NCBI GenBank assembly: GCA_029907515.1
Contig: JARYLT010000012.1
Location: forward strand, 1-49,017
Length of the DNA stretch: 49,017 bases
Reading direction: 5' to 3'
DNA from: Spirochaetota bacterium
GTDB taxonomy: Bacteria > Spirochaetota > UBA4802 > UB4802
Made by a program: the position numbers and the translations under genes. This document shows positions 25,538-34,860 of the stretch, one piece after another (the first letter of the stretch is position 1; every line of letters starts with the position of its first letter). A model generated the notes under the pieces. That model was not told the origin of the DNA and ran no database searches. It worked only from the letters and a program-made list of their open reading frames with translations.

Positions 25538-27661
25538 ATGAAAGATCTGCAGTTTTTAAAAACTGAAGTTATCAATGATGTGCTGGTGGTAAGCATCAAT
25601 TGCCCCGGCAAGGTAAATAAAGTTTCCAGTGATCTTTTACGTGAAATTGAAACAATAATTAACCAGACTAAAGGCAAACAATATAAAGGGATGGTAATAC
25701 TCAGTGAAAAGCCAGACAACTTTGTTGTTGGGGCTGATATTGATGAATTAAAAGCAATGAAAACTGATGAAGAGATTAAGCAGTATATCTCTAAAGCAAA
25801 TGATATTCTATTCAAGTTAGAAAAACTTCCATTTCCTACTGTATCAATGATTAATGGCAACTGCCTGGGTGGCGGTGTGGAGCTTACGCTTGTCACTGAT
25901 TACCGCATTGCTACTGATTCCACTGACACAGTGATGGGTCTGCCTGAAATTAAGTTAGGCCTTATCCCTGCAGCTGGCGGTACACAGCGCCTTCCCCGCC
26001 TTATTGGCATACAGAATGCACTGCCACTTATTTTACAGGGATCCAATGTGCGACCAAGAAGGGCAAAGCGTCTGGGGCTCATTGATGAGATAGTTATACC
26101 ATATGGATTAAAAGAGATAGGCGTTAAAAAGGCATTACAGTTAAAAGGAAAGCGCACAATAAAACGCAAAAGGAAATTTATTGAATGGTTGCTTGAATCA
26201 AATCCTCTGGGCCGAAAGATTATCTTTTCACAGGCCCGAAAGATGGTAATGAAGCAAACACGGGGATTATATCCTGCAGCGCTGGCAGCTATAGATTCAG
26301 TTGAGTATGGTTACAAAACCAATGTTACAAAAGGTGTGGCAAAAGATATAGAGCGCTTTGTGACTTTAGTAAAAAGTTACCAGTCAAAATCATTGATGAA
26401 TCTTTTCTTTGCAATGACCGATCTCAAGAAAAATCCATTAGAGAAGAAAGCAAAAAATATTTCAAAATTAGCGGTGATAGGCACCGGCCTCATGGGTACG
26501 GGGATTGCTCAGGTTTCGTTACCGTTGTGTGATACTGTGCTTGTTAAGGACATGGCGCTTGATGCAGTGTCACGGAGCATGGCGCAGATTCGCAAGAGTT
26601 TAGAAAAACGCGCTCGCTCTGGTGCCATACGGGATTTTGATAAAGAAATATTATGGGGCAAAATAGTTCCATGTGATGATTATGTGAATTTTAAGAATAC
26701 CGACCTTGTCATTGAAGCAGTATTTGAAGACCTGCAATTGAAACAGAACCTGGTAAAAGAGGTTGAAGCAGTTACCGGCGATAACACAATTTTTGCATCA
26801 AATACATCAGCCATTCCTATAAGCCTCATTGCCAGAGCTTCAAAACGACCACAGAATATGATAGGTATGCATTATTTTTCCCCAGTTCCTGCCATGCCAC
26901 TGTTAGAAATTATAAAAACTCCAAAGACAGCTGATTGGGTAGTGGCAACAGCTCTAAAATTTGGCATTGCGCAGGGCAAAACATGCATAGTGGTCAAGGA
27001 TGGCCCGGGATTTTACACAACGCGAATACTTGCACCATATCTCAATGAAGCGGTGTTCCTGATTGAAGAAGGTGTGCCAATGAATGATATAGACCGAGCC
27101 CTGTTGCAGTTTGGCTATCCAATTGGTCCTGTTGGACTCCTTGATGAGGTTGGTATTGATGTTGGCGCACATGTGGCAATTGAGCTGGGGCAGGAATTCA
27201 AGGCACGGGGTGCAGCACCGTCCAATGTATTGCCACTTTTATTCAGTAAGGGATTTAAAGGTAAAAAGAATAAGAAAGGGTTCTATGATTACAGCAAACC
27301 AAAGAAGAAAGGTATGCGTGTACCCAACGAAGAAATCTACAAGGTTATAGGTAAAGTAACCTGGCAGCATTTGCCAATGCAGGAAATTCAGGAGCGTGTA
27401 AGCCTCATGATGATTAATGAGGCAGCCCTGTGTCTGCAGGAGGGTATTATATCTTCGCCGCGTGACGGTGATGTTGGTTCTATTTTAGGATTGGGTTTTC
27501 CACCATTCAGAGGAGGAATTTTCCGTCATATAGACCGGGAAGGTGTCAAAACCATCGTTGATACTATGATGAAATATTATGATAAAGGGATGAAACGTTT
27601 TATTCCGGCACAGATACTTGTTGATATGGCAAAGAGTGGCAAACGCTTTTATAAAGATTAA
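25538..27661 (+). CDS. Fatty-acid oxidation complex alpha subunit (enoyl-CoA hydratase / 3-hydroxyacyl-CoA dehydrogenase)
   Basis: Bifunctional beta-oxidation enzyme of the FadB/FadJ type, 707 residues. The hydratase half (about 1-290) keeps both glutamates (GGGVELTL and GLPEIKLGLIPAAGGTQRLP). The dehydrogenase half opens with the NAD-binding VIGTGLMGTGIAQ near residue 311 and contains SNTSAIPIS and GMHYFSPVPAMPLLEI, then two C-terminal helical domains. ATG 25538 is 7 bases after AAGGAGG; the frame itself opens at 25517. It partners the upstream thiolase. Confidence 0.93.
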   Translation: MKDLQFLKTEVINDVLVVSINCPGKVNKVSSDLLREIETIINQTKGKQYKGMVILSEKPDNFVVGADIDELKAMKTDEEIKQYISKANDILFKLEKLPFPTVSMINGNCLGGGVELTLVTDYRIATDSTDTVMGLPEIKLGLIPAAGGTQRLPRLIGIQNALPLILQGSNVRPRRAKRLGLIDEIVIPYGLKEIGVKKALQLKGKRTIKRKRKFIEWLLESNPLGRKIIFSQARKMVMKQTRGLYPAALAAIDSVEYGYKTNVTKGVAKDIERFVTLVKSYQSKSLMNLFFAMTDLKKNPLEKKAKNISKLAVIGTGLMGTGIAQVSLPLCDTVLVKDMALDAVSRSMAQIRKSLEKRARSGAIRDFDKEILWGKIVPCDDYVNFKNTDLVIEAVFEDLQLKQNLVKEVEAVTGDNTIFASNTSAIPISLIARASKRPQNMIGMHYFSPVPAMPLLEIIKTPKTADWVVATALKFGIAQGKTCIVVKDGPGFYTTRILAPYLNEAVFLIEEGVPMNDIDRALLQFGYPIGPVGLLDEVGIDVGAHVAIELGQEFKARGAAPSNVLPLLFSKGFKGKKNKKGFYDYSKPKKKGMRVPNEEIYKVIGKVTWQHLPMQEIQERVSLMMINEAALCLQEGIISSPRDGDVGSILGLGFPPFRGGIFRHIDREGVKTIVDTMMKYYDKGMKRFIPAQILVDMAKSGKRFYKD

Positions 27662-27682
27662 TGTAAGTGATGGGGGTTGGCT

Positions 27683-29473
27683 ATGTATCCTGGACTTATG
27701 CAGGCATTTGCAGATCATGTGTCACAACAGCCTGAGATGGTGGTTTTCAGGTATAAAGAACATGGAAAGTTTGTTCCTATGAACTATCGCCAGGCTTACG
27801 AAAAAGTTGGGGCAATAGCTTCATGGCTGTCAGCTAAAGGTATTGGTAAAGATGATAGGGTTGCAATATTGTCAGAAAATTCAGTGTACTGGGCTCTTGT
27901 GGATTTAGCCATTATATCGTTAGGTGCTATTTCTGTTGCTATCTATCCCACACTGACACCACGCGATGTCCATTACATCATTCAGAATTCAGGCAGCACC
28001 ATTGTCTTTGTGCAGGATCTTATGCAGTTAGAGAAGGTTCGGAGTTATCAGAATATCGATGACATTACCTCAATAGTTGTAATGAATAATCAGTACAAAG
28101 GAAATGGCAATGTTGTAAATCTGCATGATGTTATCAATTATACTGACAGTAATATTAAGATTGATAATACTATACAAACCATTACTCCCGATGATCCTAT
28201 CTGTATTATCTACACCAGTGGTACTACCGGTCCACCTAAAGGGGTGGTGCTCACACATGGGAATATAGCTTATGTTATTAACACTATTGCAGGTATGATA
28301 GGAGATGTGAGCGTTATTACAGAAAGTTTGAGCTTTCTGCCGCTGTCGCATGCACTGGAGCGCATTGCAGGGTTATTCTTTGGTGTGTATTTAGGGAAAA
28401 CGGTGGCGTTTGCTGAATCTCTCAATACTATACTTTCCGACATGCAGGAAGTCAAGCCCACTCATGCTATTGCAGTCCCGCGTGTGTTTGAAAAGATATT
28501 TGAGCGTGTGGTTCAGATGGCTGAAAAAAGTCCGGTAAAAAAGAAGATATTCTGGTGGAGTGTTAAAGTTGGCAGAAAATGGAGTGAAATTGTATCAAAT
28601 AAACAAAAGCCCGGAATAGTGTTGAAGGTAAAATATGCTATTGCCAGTGCTCTTATTTTTAAAAAGATAACCAGAGCAACCGGTGGCAGGCTGAAATATT
28701 TTGTTTCTGGTGGGGCACCGCTTTCAAAGCAGATAGCTGAATTTTTCCATGCTGCAAATATTCTGGTGCTGGAAGGATGGGGCGCTACAGAAGTATCAGC
28801 ACCAGCAACATGGAATAGCCCGCATGAGTTTAAATTTGGTTCAGTGGGCAAGCCACTACCTGGTGTTGAAGTGGTGGTAGCCGATGATGGGGAACTTCTT
28901 GTTCGCGGACCCATTGTTTTTAAAGAATACTGGGGCAGACCTGAAGCTACTGCTGAAGCAAAGGACAGTGAAGGCTGGTATCATACCGGCGATATTGGAT
29001 ATATTGATAAGGATGGTTGGGTATATATCACTGACAGGAAAAAAGAGCTTATAATAAACGCTGCTGGGAAAAATATTTCACCGCTCAATATTGAAAGTGT
29101 TTTAAAGCAATCACCATATATTTCCAATGTGATGGTATATGGCGACAGAAGGAAATATATAACGGCACTGGTTAACATTGACATGGATAATGTAATGCAG
29201 TATTGCAAGGAAAAAGGTCTTGATGTCAATGAAAAGACAGATTTACATACCCTGCCACCAGTCAATGAACTTATTGGGAAAGAGATAGAGCGACTGAATA
29301 AGGATTTAGCGCGCTTTGAGCAGGTGAAAAAGTTTACAATCATTCCCGAAGATTTTTCAGTTGAGAATGATATGCTAACCCCAACGCTGAAATTAAAGCG
29401 GAAAAACATAATATCACGGTACAAAGATGCCATAGATGCTATGTATGAAGGGGAATTATTGTTGGTTGAATAA
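27683..29473 (+). CDS. Long-chain acyl-CoA synthetase (AMP-forming)
   Basis: Activates fatty acids to acyl-CoA through an acyl-adenylate, feeding the upstream genes. ANL-superfamily landmarks: the P-loop-like IIYTSGTTGPPKGVVLTHGN, GWGATEVSAPATWN, GWYHTGDIGYID and DRKKELIINAAGKNISP. I use ATG 27683 with GGGGG 5-9 bases ahead (596 residues); TTG 27677 is possible. It follows the fusion gene after 21 bases and is probably co-transcribed with it. No membrane helix is obvious, so it is likely peripheral to the membrane. Confidence 0.92.
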   Translation: MYPGLMQAFADHVSQQPEMVVFRYKEHGKFVPMNYRQAYEKVGAIASWLSAKGIGKDDRVAILSENSVYWALVDLAIISLGAISVAIYPTLTPRDVHYIIQNSGSTIVFVQDLMQLEKVRSYQNIDDITSIVVMNNQYKGNGNVVNLHDVINYTDSNIKIDNTIQTITPDDPICIIYTSGTTGPPKGVVLTHGNIAYVINTIAGMIGDVSVITESLSFLPLSHALERIAGLFFGVYLGKTVAFAESLNTILSDMQEVKPTHAIAVPRVFEKIFERVVQMAEKSPVKKKIFWWSVKVGRKWSEIVSNKQKPGIVLKVKYAIASALIFKKITRATGGRLKYFVSGGAPLSKQIAEFFHAANILVLEGWGATEVSAPATWNSPHEFKFGSVGKPLPGVEVVVADDGELLVRGPIVFKEYWGRPEATAEAKDSEGWYHTGDIGYIDKDGWVYITDRKKELIINAAGKNISPLNIESVLKQSPYISNVMVYGDRRKYITALVNIDMDNVMQYCKEKGLDVNEKTDLHTLPPVNELIGKEIERLNKDLARFEQVKKFTIIPEDFSVENDMLTPTLKLKRKNIISRYKDAIDAMYEGELLLVE

Positions 29474-29493
29474 TACTATTTTCCACGATTATA

Positions 29494-29521
29494 GTAGGGG
29501 CATGTGTCAATATGCCCCTAC
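29494..29521. repeat. Perfect 10-bp hairpin, dispersed-repeat or terminator-like
   Basis: GTAGGGGCAT (29494-29503), an 8-base loop, then ATGCCCCTAC (29512-29521). There is no T-run after it, so a standard intrinsic terminator is unlikely. Short 'GTAGGGGC...GCCCCTAC' hairpins are a known kind of dispersed intergenic element in several phyla, and this looks like one. It sits between the synthetase and the acyl-CoA dehydrogenase. Confidence 0.6.
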
Positions 29522-29556
29522 GGTTGTAATATGCAATGTAATCAAAGGAGTACACA

Positions 29557-30702
29557 ATGAAGCGTTCTATACAATTTTCTCAGGAACATGATATATTCAG
29601 GCAAACAGTGCGTAAATTTTTTGAAACAGAAGTTATGCCGCATTACGACAAATGGGAAGAAGAAGGTATAGTGCCACGACAGATGTGGAAGCGGAGTGGA
29701 GAATTGGGGTTACTACTTCCCTGGCTGGATGAGAAGTATGGAGGGCCTGGTGGTGATTTTTTGTATTCGGTGATAGTGAGTGAGGAATTAGCCTATAGTG
29801 GGGCTAATTCATTCATGATACCACTACATAACGATATTGTGGCACCATATATCCATTCATTTGGCACAGAAGAACAGAAGATGAAGTACCTGCCAGGGTG
29901 TGCGTCTGGCGATATAATTCTGGCTGTAGCAATGACCGAGCCTGAGGCTGGTTCGGATTTAGCGGCAATGAAAACGAGTGCAACCCTGGATGGCGATAGC
30001 TGGGTACTCAATGGTCAGAAGACATTTATATCCAATGGTATATTGGCTGACCTTGTAGTTGTAGCAGCAAAATCGTCAAAAGAAGCACCACCGCATCAGG
30101 CTGTAAGCCTTTTTCTGGTGGAAAACGGTACACCTGGGTTTACAAAGGGAAAAGCAATAAAAAAGATAGGCTTAAAAGCTCAGGACACTGCAGAGCTATT
30201 TTTTGATAACTGTCGCATACCAAAAGAAAATCTTCTTGGTCAGGAAGGAATGGGGTTTATGTACCTTATGCAGAAATTACAGCAAGAACGGTTGGTATGT
30301 GCTTTGGCGTCACAGGCAGCTATGGAAAAATGTTTAGCAATAACTATCGACTATGTAAAAGAACGCAAACTTTTTGGGAAACCATTGTCAAAATTCCAGA
30401 ATACCCAGTTTGCCATAGCGGAAATGGCTTCTGAAATTGCTGTTGGCCGCAGTTTTGTTGATGATCTGATACTCCATCACATTCGGGGTGAAGATGTTGT
30501 CAAAGAAACCTGTATGGCAAAGTACTGGATATGCGAAACAGCAAAGCGTGTTGCCGATCGATGCCTGCAACTTTTTGGCGGTTATGGGTACTGTACCGAA
30601 TATCCTGTGTCACGCTTCTATGTTGACGCACGAATTCAGACAATCTATGCTGGCACATCCGAAGTGATGAAGATGATTATCTCGAAAATGATGGGATTGT
30701 AA
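29557..30702 (+). CDS. Acyl-CoA dehydrogenase
   Basis: FAD enzyme making the 2-enoyl-CoA, first oxidative step of beta-oxidation; 381 residues. MTEPEAGSDLAAMKT and WVLNGQKTFISNG are the family signatures, with QLFGGYGYCTEYP in the C-terminal domain. The usual catalytic Glu in 'IYEGT' is Ala here (TIYAGTSEV). E257 in AAMEKCL, before YVKERKLFGK, sits where long-chain dehydrogenases carry their base, so it is probably LCAD-like. AAAGGAG precedes the ATG. A hairpin separates it from the synthetase gene, so it may have its own transcript. Confidence 0.93.
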   Translation: MKRSIQFSQEHDIFRQTVRKFFETEVMPHYDKWEEEGIVPRQMWKRSGELGLLLPWLDEKYGGPGGDFLYSVIVSEELAYSGANSFMIPLHNDIVAPYIHSFGTEEQKMKYLPGCASGDIILAVAMTEPEAGSDLAAMKTSATLDGDSWVLNGQKTFISNGILADLVVVAAKSSKEAPPHQAVSLFLVENGTPGFTKGKAIKKIGLKAQDTAELFFDNCRIPKENLLGQEGMGFMYLMQKLQQERLVCALASQAAMEKCLAITIDYVKERKLFGKPLSKFQNTQFAIAEMASEIAVGRSFVDDLILHHIRGEDVVKETCMAKYWICETAKRVADRCLQLFGGYGYCTEYPVSRFYVDARIQTIYAGTSEVMKMIISKMMGL

Positions 30703-30797
30703 TTTAATAGTTGACATTCATAGCAAAGTATAGTGTAATCCTTGCGTTTTTTAAAATTTGTTCAAAATTTAATATTTGTTGAATTGTGGAGGCCATT

Positions 30798-31544
30798 ATG
30801 AATCCAGTGATACGCAAGGGTTACACATATATGGCATGGCTTTTCATTGGTGTTGATACCGCTTTCTGGGGAACTATCTCCCTGTTTTCCTGGTTTGTAA
30901 GCCCCAGGGGTAACCTGGCACACTTTTGCATGCAAAACTGGTCAAAAAATATACTCTGGTTTTGTGGCATTCGCTATCAGGTTGAAGGTCTTGAAAATAT
31001 TACGAAAGATAAAGTTCAGATATTTGCATCCAACCATCAGAGTTTTTTTGATGTGTGGCTACTGAGTGCCATTATTCCGGTAAAGTTTGGCTGGACTGCT
31101 AAAAAGGAGCTTTTTAAAATCCCATTTATGGGGTGGCACATGACATTGAGCGGGTACATCCCCATTGACAGAAAAAACAGAGAGCGGGCAATCGAAAGCA
31201 TGAAATTAGCTGCCATTAAAATACGAAAAGGTAACCGCATCATGATCTTCCCTGAAGGCACACGCAGCCGCACGGGAGTATTACAGCCGTTTAAAAAAGG
31301 CTTGTTTTATTTGTGTATTGAAACAGGGGTGCCGATAGTTCCTATTTATATACACGGTACCTATCAGCGGCTTAAGCCTGAATCAGGAGATATTAATCCC
31401 GGAAAGGTATATGTACTTGTTGGCAAAGAGATGCCAACCGAGCATTATACCGTTGATACCATTGAGCAGGCAATGGAAGATTTGCGCCAGAGAATTTTGG
31501 CTTTACAAAATGAGTGCCTGCAACGATATGGTGAAGCGGTATAG
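30798..31544 (+). CDS. plsC: 1-acyl-sn-glycerol-3-phosphate acyltransferase
   Basis: Adds the second acyl chain in phospholipid synthesis; membrane-associated. The 248 residues contain a hydrophobic N-terminal segment (about 11-34), the catalytic NHQSFFDVWL (HX4D) and FPEGTRSRTG glycerophosphate-binding motif, then the IPIDRKN region and VPIVPIYIHGT. The frame opens at GTG 30786, but ATG 30798 lies 5 bases after GGAGG and is preferred. Together with the fatty-acid genes before it, it suggests salvage of fatty acids into lipids. Confidence 0.88.
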   Translation: MNPVIRKGYTYMAWLFIGVDTAFWGTISLFSWFVSPRGNLAHFCMQNWSKNILWFCGIRYQVEGLENITKDKVQIFASNHQSFFDVWLLSAIIPVKFGWTAKKELFKIPFMGWHMTLSGYIPIDRKNRERAIESMKLAAIKIRKGNRIMIFPEGTRSRTGVLQPFKKGLFYLCIETGVPIVPIYIHGTYQRLKPESGDINPGKVYVLVGKEMPTEHYTVDTIEQAMEDLRQRILALQNECLQRYGEAV

Positions 31545-31577
31545 GTGAATATTCTATTCTTTCAGGAGATACAATGT

Positions 31578-32864
31578 ATGGAAGACCTTAAAAAAGCATA
31601 TCGCACCATCATGGATGACCATTTCCCTGACACCATGACCATTACCTTTGGCAATCAGACACTTGTATATAGAAAGCGAACGTGGAAGATTAAAGATGAA
31701 GGACAGCTCATTGAAAAGGGTTTGCGCTACGGTGAAAACCCAGGGCAGGAGGCAGCATTGTATGAGCTTGTCAATGGCAATCTTGTATTGGGCGATTGTG
31801 CCTTCATTACTCCGGGACATTCGCTTGTAAGCGGTATTGATGAATCGATGATGCTTCAGTTTGGAAAGCATCCCGGCAAGATTAATTTTACTGATATTGA
31901 CAATGCACTCAATATATTAAAATACTTAATGAAAAAGCCTGCAGCAGTTATTGTAAAACACAATAACCCCTGTGGTGTTGCGTATGGTTCAACAATTGCA
32001 GATGCATATAACAGGGCAAACAGGGCCGACCGCATAGCAGCTTTTGGAGGCTGTGTGGCATTTAACAGATCTGTCGACAAAGAAACTGCACAGCTCATTT
32101 CAGCTAATTATTTAGAGGTACTGGTTGCGCCTGATTTTGAACCGGGGGTTATGGAAATCCTTGCAAAGAAAAAAGACCTGCGTATAGTGCAGATAAAACG
32201 AATAGACAGGCTTGAAGACTATAAAACAATGCGCTTTGTTGATTTTAAATCACTTATTGATGGTGGGATTATTGTGCAGCAATCACCAATAAATATTGTT
32301 AATACAAAAGAAGATTTGAAACCAGCACAAGCTGAATATAAGGGGCAGCTTTACAAAATTGACAGGCTGCCAACCGAAAAAGAATATGAAGATTTATTGT
32401 TTGGATGGTTTGTTGAGCAGGGTGTTACTTCCAATTCTGTGTTATATGTTAAGGATGGGGTTACTGTAGGAATTGGTACCGGTGAACAGGATAGAGTAGG
32501 TGTTGCAGAGATTGCTGTGCAAAAGGCGTATACTAAATATGCCGATATACTTTGCTTTGATAAATACGGGATTTCGTACTACCAGTTAGCACTTGAAGTA
32601 GAAAAAGGAATACGTAAAGAAGCCGATAAAATTGAGATAGATGAGGCAACAAAAGAAGCTAAAGGCGGGCTTATTGGTGCAAGTATGGTGTCTGATGCAT
32701 TCTTTCCCTTCAGGGATGGTGTTGATGTGGGTATAAAGCAGGGAATTACTGCAATTGTACAGCCTGGTGGCTCCATACGTGATTGGGAAAGCATTGTTGC
32801 ATGCAATGAAGCAAATCCAAAAGTTGCAATGGTATTTACAGGACAGAGGGCGTTCAAGCATTAA
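31578..32864 (+). CDS. Stand-alone AICAR formyltransferase domain (PurH C-terminal type)
   Basis: Transfers formyl from 10-formyl-THF to AICAR in purine synthesis. 428 residues from ATG 31578 (AGGAG 9 bases ahead; the frame opens at 31545). Motifs: RYGENPGQEAALYE, VKHNNPCGVAYG with the catalytic Lys-His pair, AAFGGCVAFNRSVDKETA, and QPGGSIRDWE followed by MVFTGQRAFKH at the C-terminus. The N-terminal IMP cyclohydrolase domain of ordinary PurH is absent, so IMP cyclisation must be done elsewhere. Stand-alone forms are known in some bacteria. The gene follows plsC closely. Confidence 0.88.
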   Translation: MEDLKKAYRTIMDDHFPDTMTITFGNQTLVYRKRTWKIKDEGQLIEKGLRYGENPGQEAALYELVNGNLVLGDCAFITPGHSLVSGIDESMMLQFGKHPGKINFTDIDNALNILKYLMKKPAAVIVKHNNPCGVAYGSTIADAYNRANRADRIAAFGGCVAFNRSVDKETAQLISANYLEVLVAPDFEPGVMEILAKKKDLRIVQIKRIDRLEDYKTMRFVDFKSLIDGGIIVQQSPINIVNTKEDLKPAQAEYKGQLYKIDRLPTEKEYEDLLFGWFVEQGVTSNSVLYVKDGVTVGIGTGEQDRVGVAEIAVQKAYTKYADILCFDKYGISYYQLALEVEKGIRKEADKIEIDEATKEAKGGLIGASMVSDAFFPFRDGVDVGIKQGITAIVQPGGSIRDWESIVACNEANPKVAMVFTGQRAFKH

Positions 32865-32867
32865 AAG

Positions 32868-32894
32868 GCAAAAGCGCATTACCTGCGCTTTTGC
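32868..32894. terminator. Bidirectional hairpin between convergent genes
   Basis: A perfect 11-base stem (GCAAAAGCGCA, 32868-32878; TGCGCTTTTGC, 32884-32894) with a 5-base loop. It lies just after the formyltransferase stop and overlaps the last codons of the minus-strand gene. The T/A tracts lie inside the stem and no clear T-run follows, so its efficiency is uncertain. Confidence 0.5.
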
Positions 32895-33454
32895 TCATAT
32901 TCCTTCATATATTCTTCTATTAAGCTACCGGTCTTATGCTGTTCTTCCTTAACAGGTTTCATGCGTCGTGCTGCAAAATCAGCTATAGCTTTTACTGGTT
33001 TTCTGAAAAGGTCAATGATAAGTTCAATAAAATCGCGCAGTCCAGAAAGTATAGTTTTGGTAATTGATGTTCTGGTGCCTTTTGGGGCTGTTCGCATGGG
33101 GGTAATGCTGGTAGCAACTGTATCTGCCACATTTTTTACACCATACATAGCAGGAATAGGATTGTAGCTATCCTTAATGTATGCTTTCTGCGGTCTGAAA
33201 GGTACCCGTTTAGGTAGGCGGCTTGTCAATACAATGTTTGTTCCAGATTCGGTTGTCCTGTCGATGATGAAAAGAAAAATATAGTAAATATACAGAAAAA
33301 GATTTCCAAAGATAGCAAAAAAGTGATACCAGATATCAAGAAAAGCCCAGAATACATCAGCCCATATTTTGATAAAGTCTACTATCTTATAAAAGAAATT
33401 AAAAAAATTGTCAACGGTATTTACCCAGAATTGCTTTACTACTCTATAGTTCAT
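32879..33454 (-). CDS. Predicted membrane protein, unknown function
   Basis: A 191-residue protein not recognised as a family. The N-terminal 70 residues are strongly aromatic/hydrophobic (two probable helices, about 16-38 and 45-65), then a basic loop with many Arg/Lys/Pro/Thr, a helix-rich segment and a Lys/Glu-rich tail (EEYMKEYEQKRR). AGGAAA lies before the ATG. Stands divergent to the glycosyltransferase (151-base gap) and convergent with the formyltransferase. Confidence 0.6.
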   Translation of the reverse strand: MNYRVVKQFWVNTVDNFFNFFYKIVDFIKIWADVFWAFLDIWYHFFAIFGNLFLYIYYIFLFIIDRTTESGTNIVLTSRLPKRVPFRPQKAYIKDSYNPIPAMYGVKNVADTVATSITPMRTAPKGTRTSITKTILSGLRDFIELIIDLFRKPVKAIADFAARRMKPVKEEQHKTGSLIEEYMKEYEQKRR

Positions 33455-33568
33455 AATAGTTTCCTCGTTTTGTTTAATGGTGTTTTGATATTGAACAATG
33501 TATGAGTAAATAGCAGATAATCGTCAATAAAAAAAATAACTGAAATAATAAGAGCTCAATTAAAATAC

Positions 33569-33598
33569 TTGCAATTAATAATTTCATCATGGTATAAT
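33569..33598 (+). promoter_or_regulatory. Strong promoter giving a probable leaderless transcript
   Basis: TTGCAA (33569-33574), 18-base spacer ending in TGG, then a perfect TATAAT (33593-33598), so the -10 is extended. The glycosyltransferase ATG begins at 33606, 8 bases after the -10, which is where transcription would start. The 7 bases between have no Shine-Dalgarno, only GAGAAC. Confidence 0.65.
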
Positions 33599-33605
33599 TG
33601 AGAAC

Positions 33606-34859
33606 ATGGAATACTCTACAGCATTGCGCCCTTTTATCATCAAACGGCTTGAACAGATAAAGAAAGCCGATATTCTTGTAGGCATACCATGCTTTAATAA
33701 TGAAGCAACCATTGCCAATGTCATGACCATGGTAAGCGATGGGCTGTTTACATATTATAAAGACTTGCGGCCGGTAATCTTTGTATCGGATGGGGGCTCC
33801 ACTGATGACACCCGGGATATTGCCCAATCAATTGAATTAAAACCATGGCAGGAGCGCATCATTCAGATTTATCGGGGTGTCGCAGGCAAGGGATCTGCAT
33901 TCAGAGCAATTTTTGAAGCGGCTCGCATACTTGATGTTGATGCATGCATGGTGGTTGATTCTGACCTGCGCAGTATATCTCCCCAGTGGGTACAGCGGTT
34001 ACTATCGCCCGTACTTGAAAAAAAATATGAATTTGTGGCGCCTGTGTATACGCGGTACAAATATGATGGCACTATTACCAATAATATTGTATACAATATA
34101 ATACGTGCTGTGTATGGCAAACGTATTCGCCAGCCAATAGGTGGTGACTTTACGTTTTCTAAAAGGTTAGCACAACTGTATCTGGATAAGCCGGTGTGGT
34201 CTACCGACATTGCGCGGTTTGGCATTGATATATTCATGACTGTCAATGCAATCGTGAGCCATGTGGAAGTGTGCCAGGCAAATTTAGGAGTTAAAATACA
34301 TGATGCCAAGGATCCGGCGCAGTCACTTGGGCCTATGTTTGTTCAGGTCATAGGGACATTGTTCAGGCTTATGGAGCACTATGAACCATACTGGAAAAAT
34401 ATTGAGGGCAGCAAACCGGTGCCAACATTTGGTGATATTGATATAATTGAACCTGAGGCAATTGAGGTTAATCTACAACGTCTTGTTGATGAATTTAAAA
34501 CAGGCTTTATACAGTTTAATGCTCTGTACAGGGAGATGTTCAGTAACCAGGTGTTTACATCCCTTAAAGATTCAGCGCATATGGATGTAGAAAGTTTCAA
34601 TATGCCAGTTGAAATATGGGTTAAGATTGTATATGAACTGGCAGCAATATATCATACCTGGCAAATTAATAAGGTGCGGCTTATAAATCTTATGGTGCCA
34701 CTGTATTTTGGGCGGATAGCGTCATTTATTAATGAAACCATTTCAATGAATTCATTTGAAGCTGAAGAAGTGGTAGAACAACAGGCTCAAGTCTTTGAGC
34801 ACTATAAACCCTATTTAATGGAGAAGTGGCAGGCCACAGGCAAAAATATTGAACTATAA
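33606..34859 (+). CDS. Glycosyltransferase, GT78/GT81-like (mannosyl/glucosylglycerate type)
   Basis: A 417-residue GT-A enzyme. It has ILVGIPCFNNEATIANV at the start of the nucleotide-binding fold, FVSDGGSTDDT, RGVAGKGSAFRAIFEAA, and a DSDLRSISP metal-binding DxD. QPIGGDFTFSKRL matches the 'GG(E/D)F' loop of glucosyl-3-phosphoglycerate and mannosylglycerate synthases. No membrane segment. It may make a compatible-solute precursor, but the acceptor cannot be fixed from sequence. The start is supported by the promoter position rather than a Shine-Dalgarno. The stop is one base from the convergent rlmB stop. Confidence 0.72.
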   Translation: MEYSTALRPFIIKRLEQIKKADILVGIPCFNNEATIANVMTMVSDGLFTYYKDLRPVIFVSDGGSTDDTRDIAQSIELKPWQERIIQIYRGVAGKGSAFRAIFEAARILDVDACMVVDSDLRSISPQWVQRLLSPVLEKKYEFVAPVYTRYKYDGTITNNIVYNIIRAVYGKRIRQPIGGDFTFSKRLAQLYLDKPVWSTDIARFGIDIFMTVNAIVSHVEVCQANLGVKIHDAKDPAQSLGPMFVQVIGTLFRLMEHYEPYWKNIEGSKPVPTFGDIDIIEPEAIEVNLQRLVDEFKTGFIQFNALYREMFSNQVFTSLKDSAHMDVESFNMPVEIWVKIVYELAAIYHTWQINKVRLINLMVPLYFGRIASFINETISMNSFEAEEVVEQQAQVFEHYKPYLMEKWQATGKNIEL

Positions 34860-34860
34860 T

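Noticed and set aside
30917-30932. A sigma-54-like TGGCACACTTTTGCA stretch
   Set aside because: The GG-to-GC distance is one base short of the -24/-12 consensus and it lies inside the plsC coding region.
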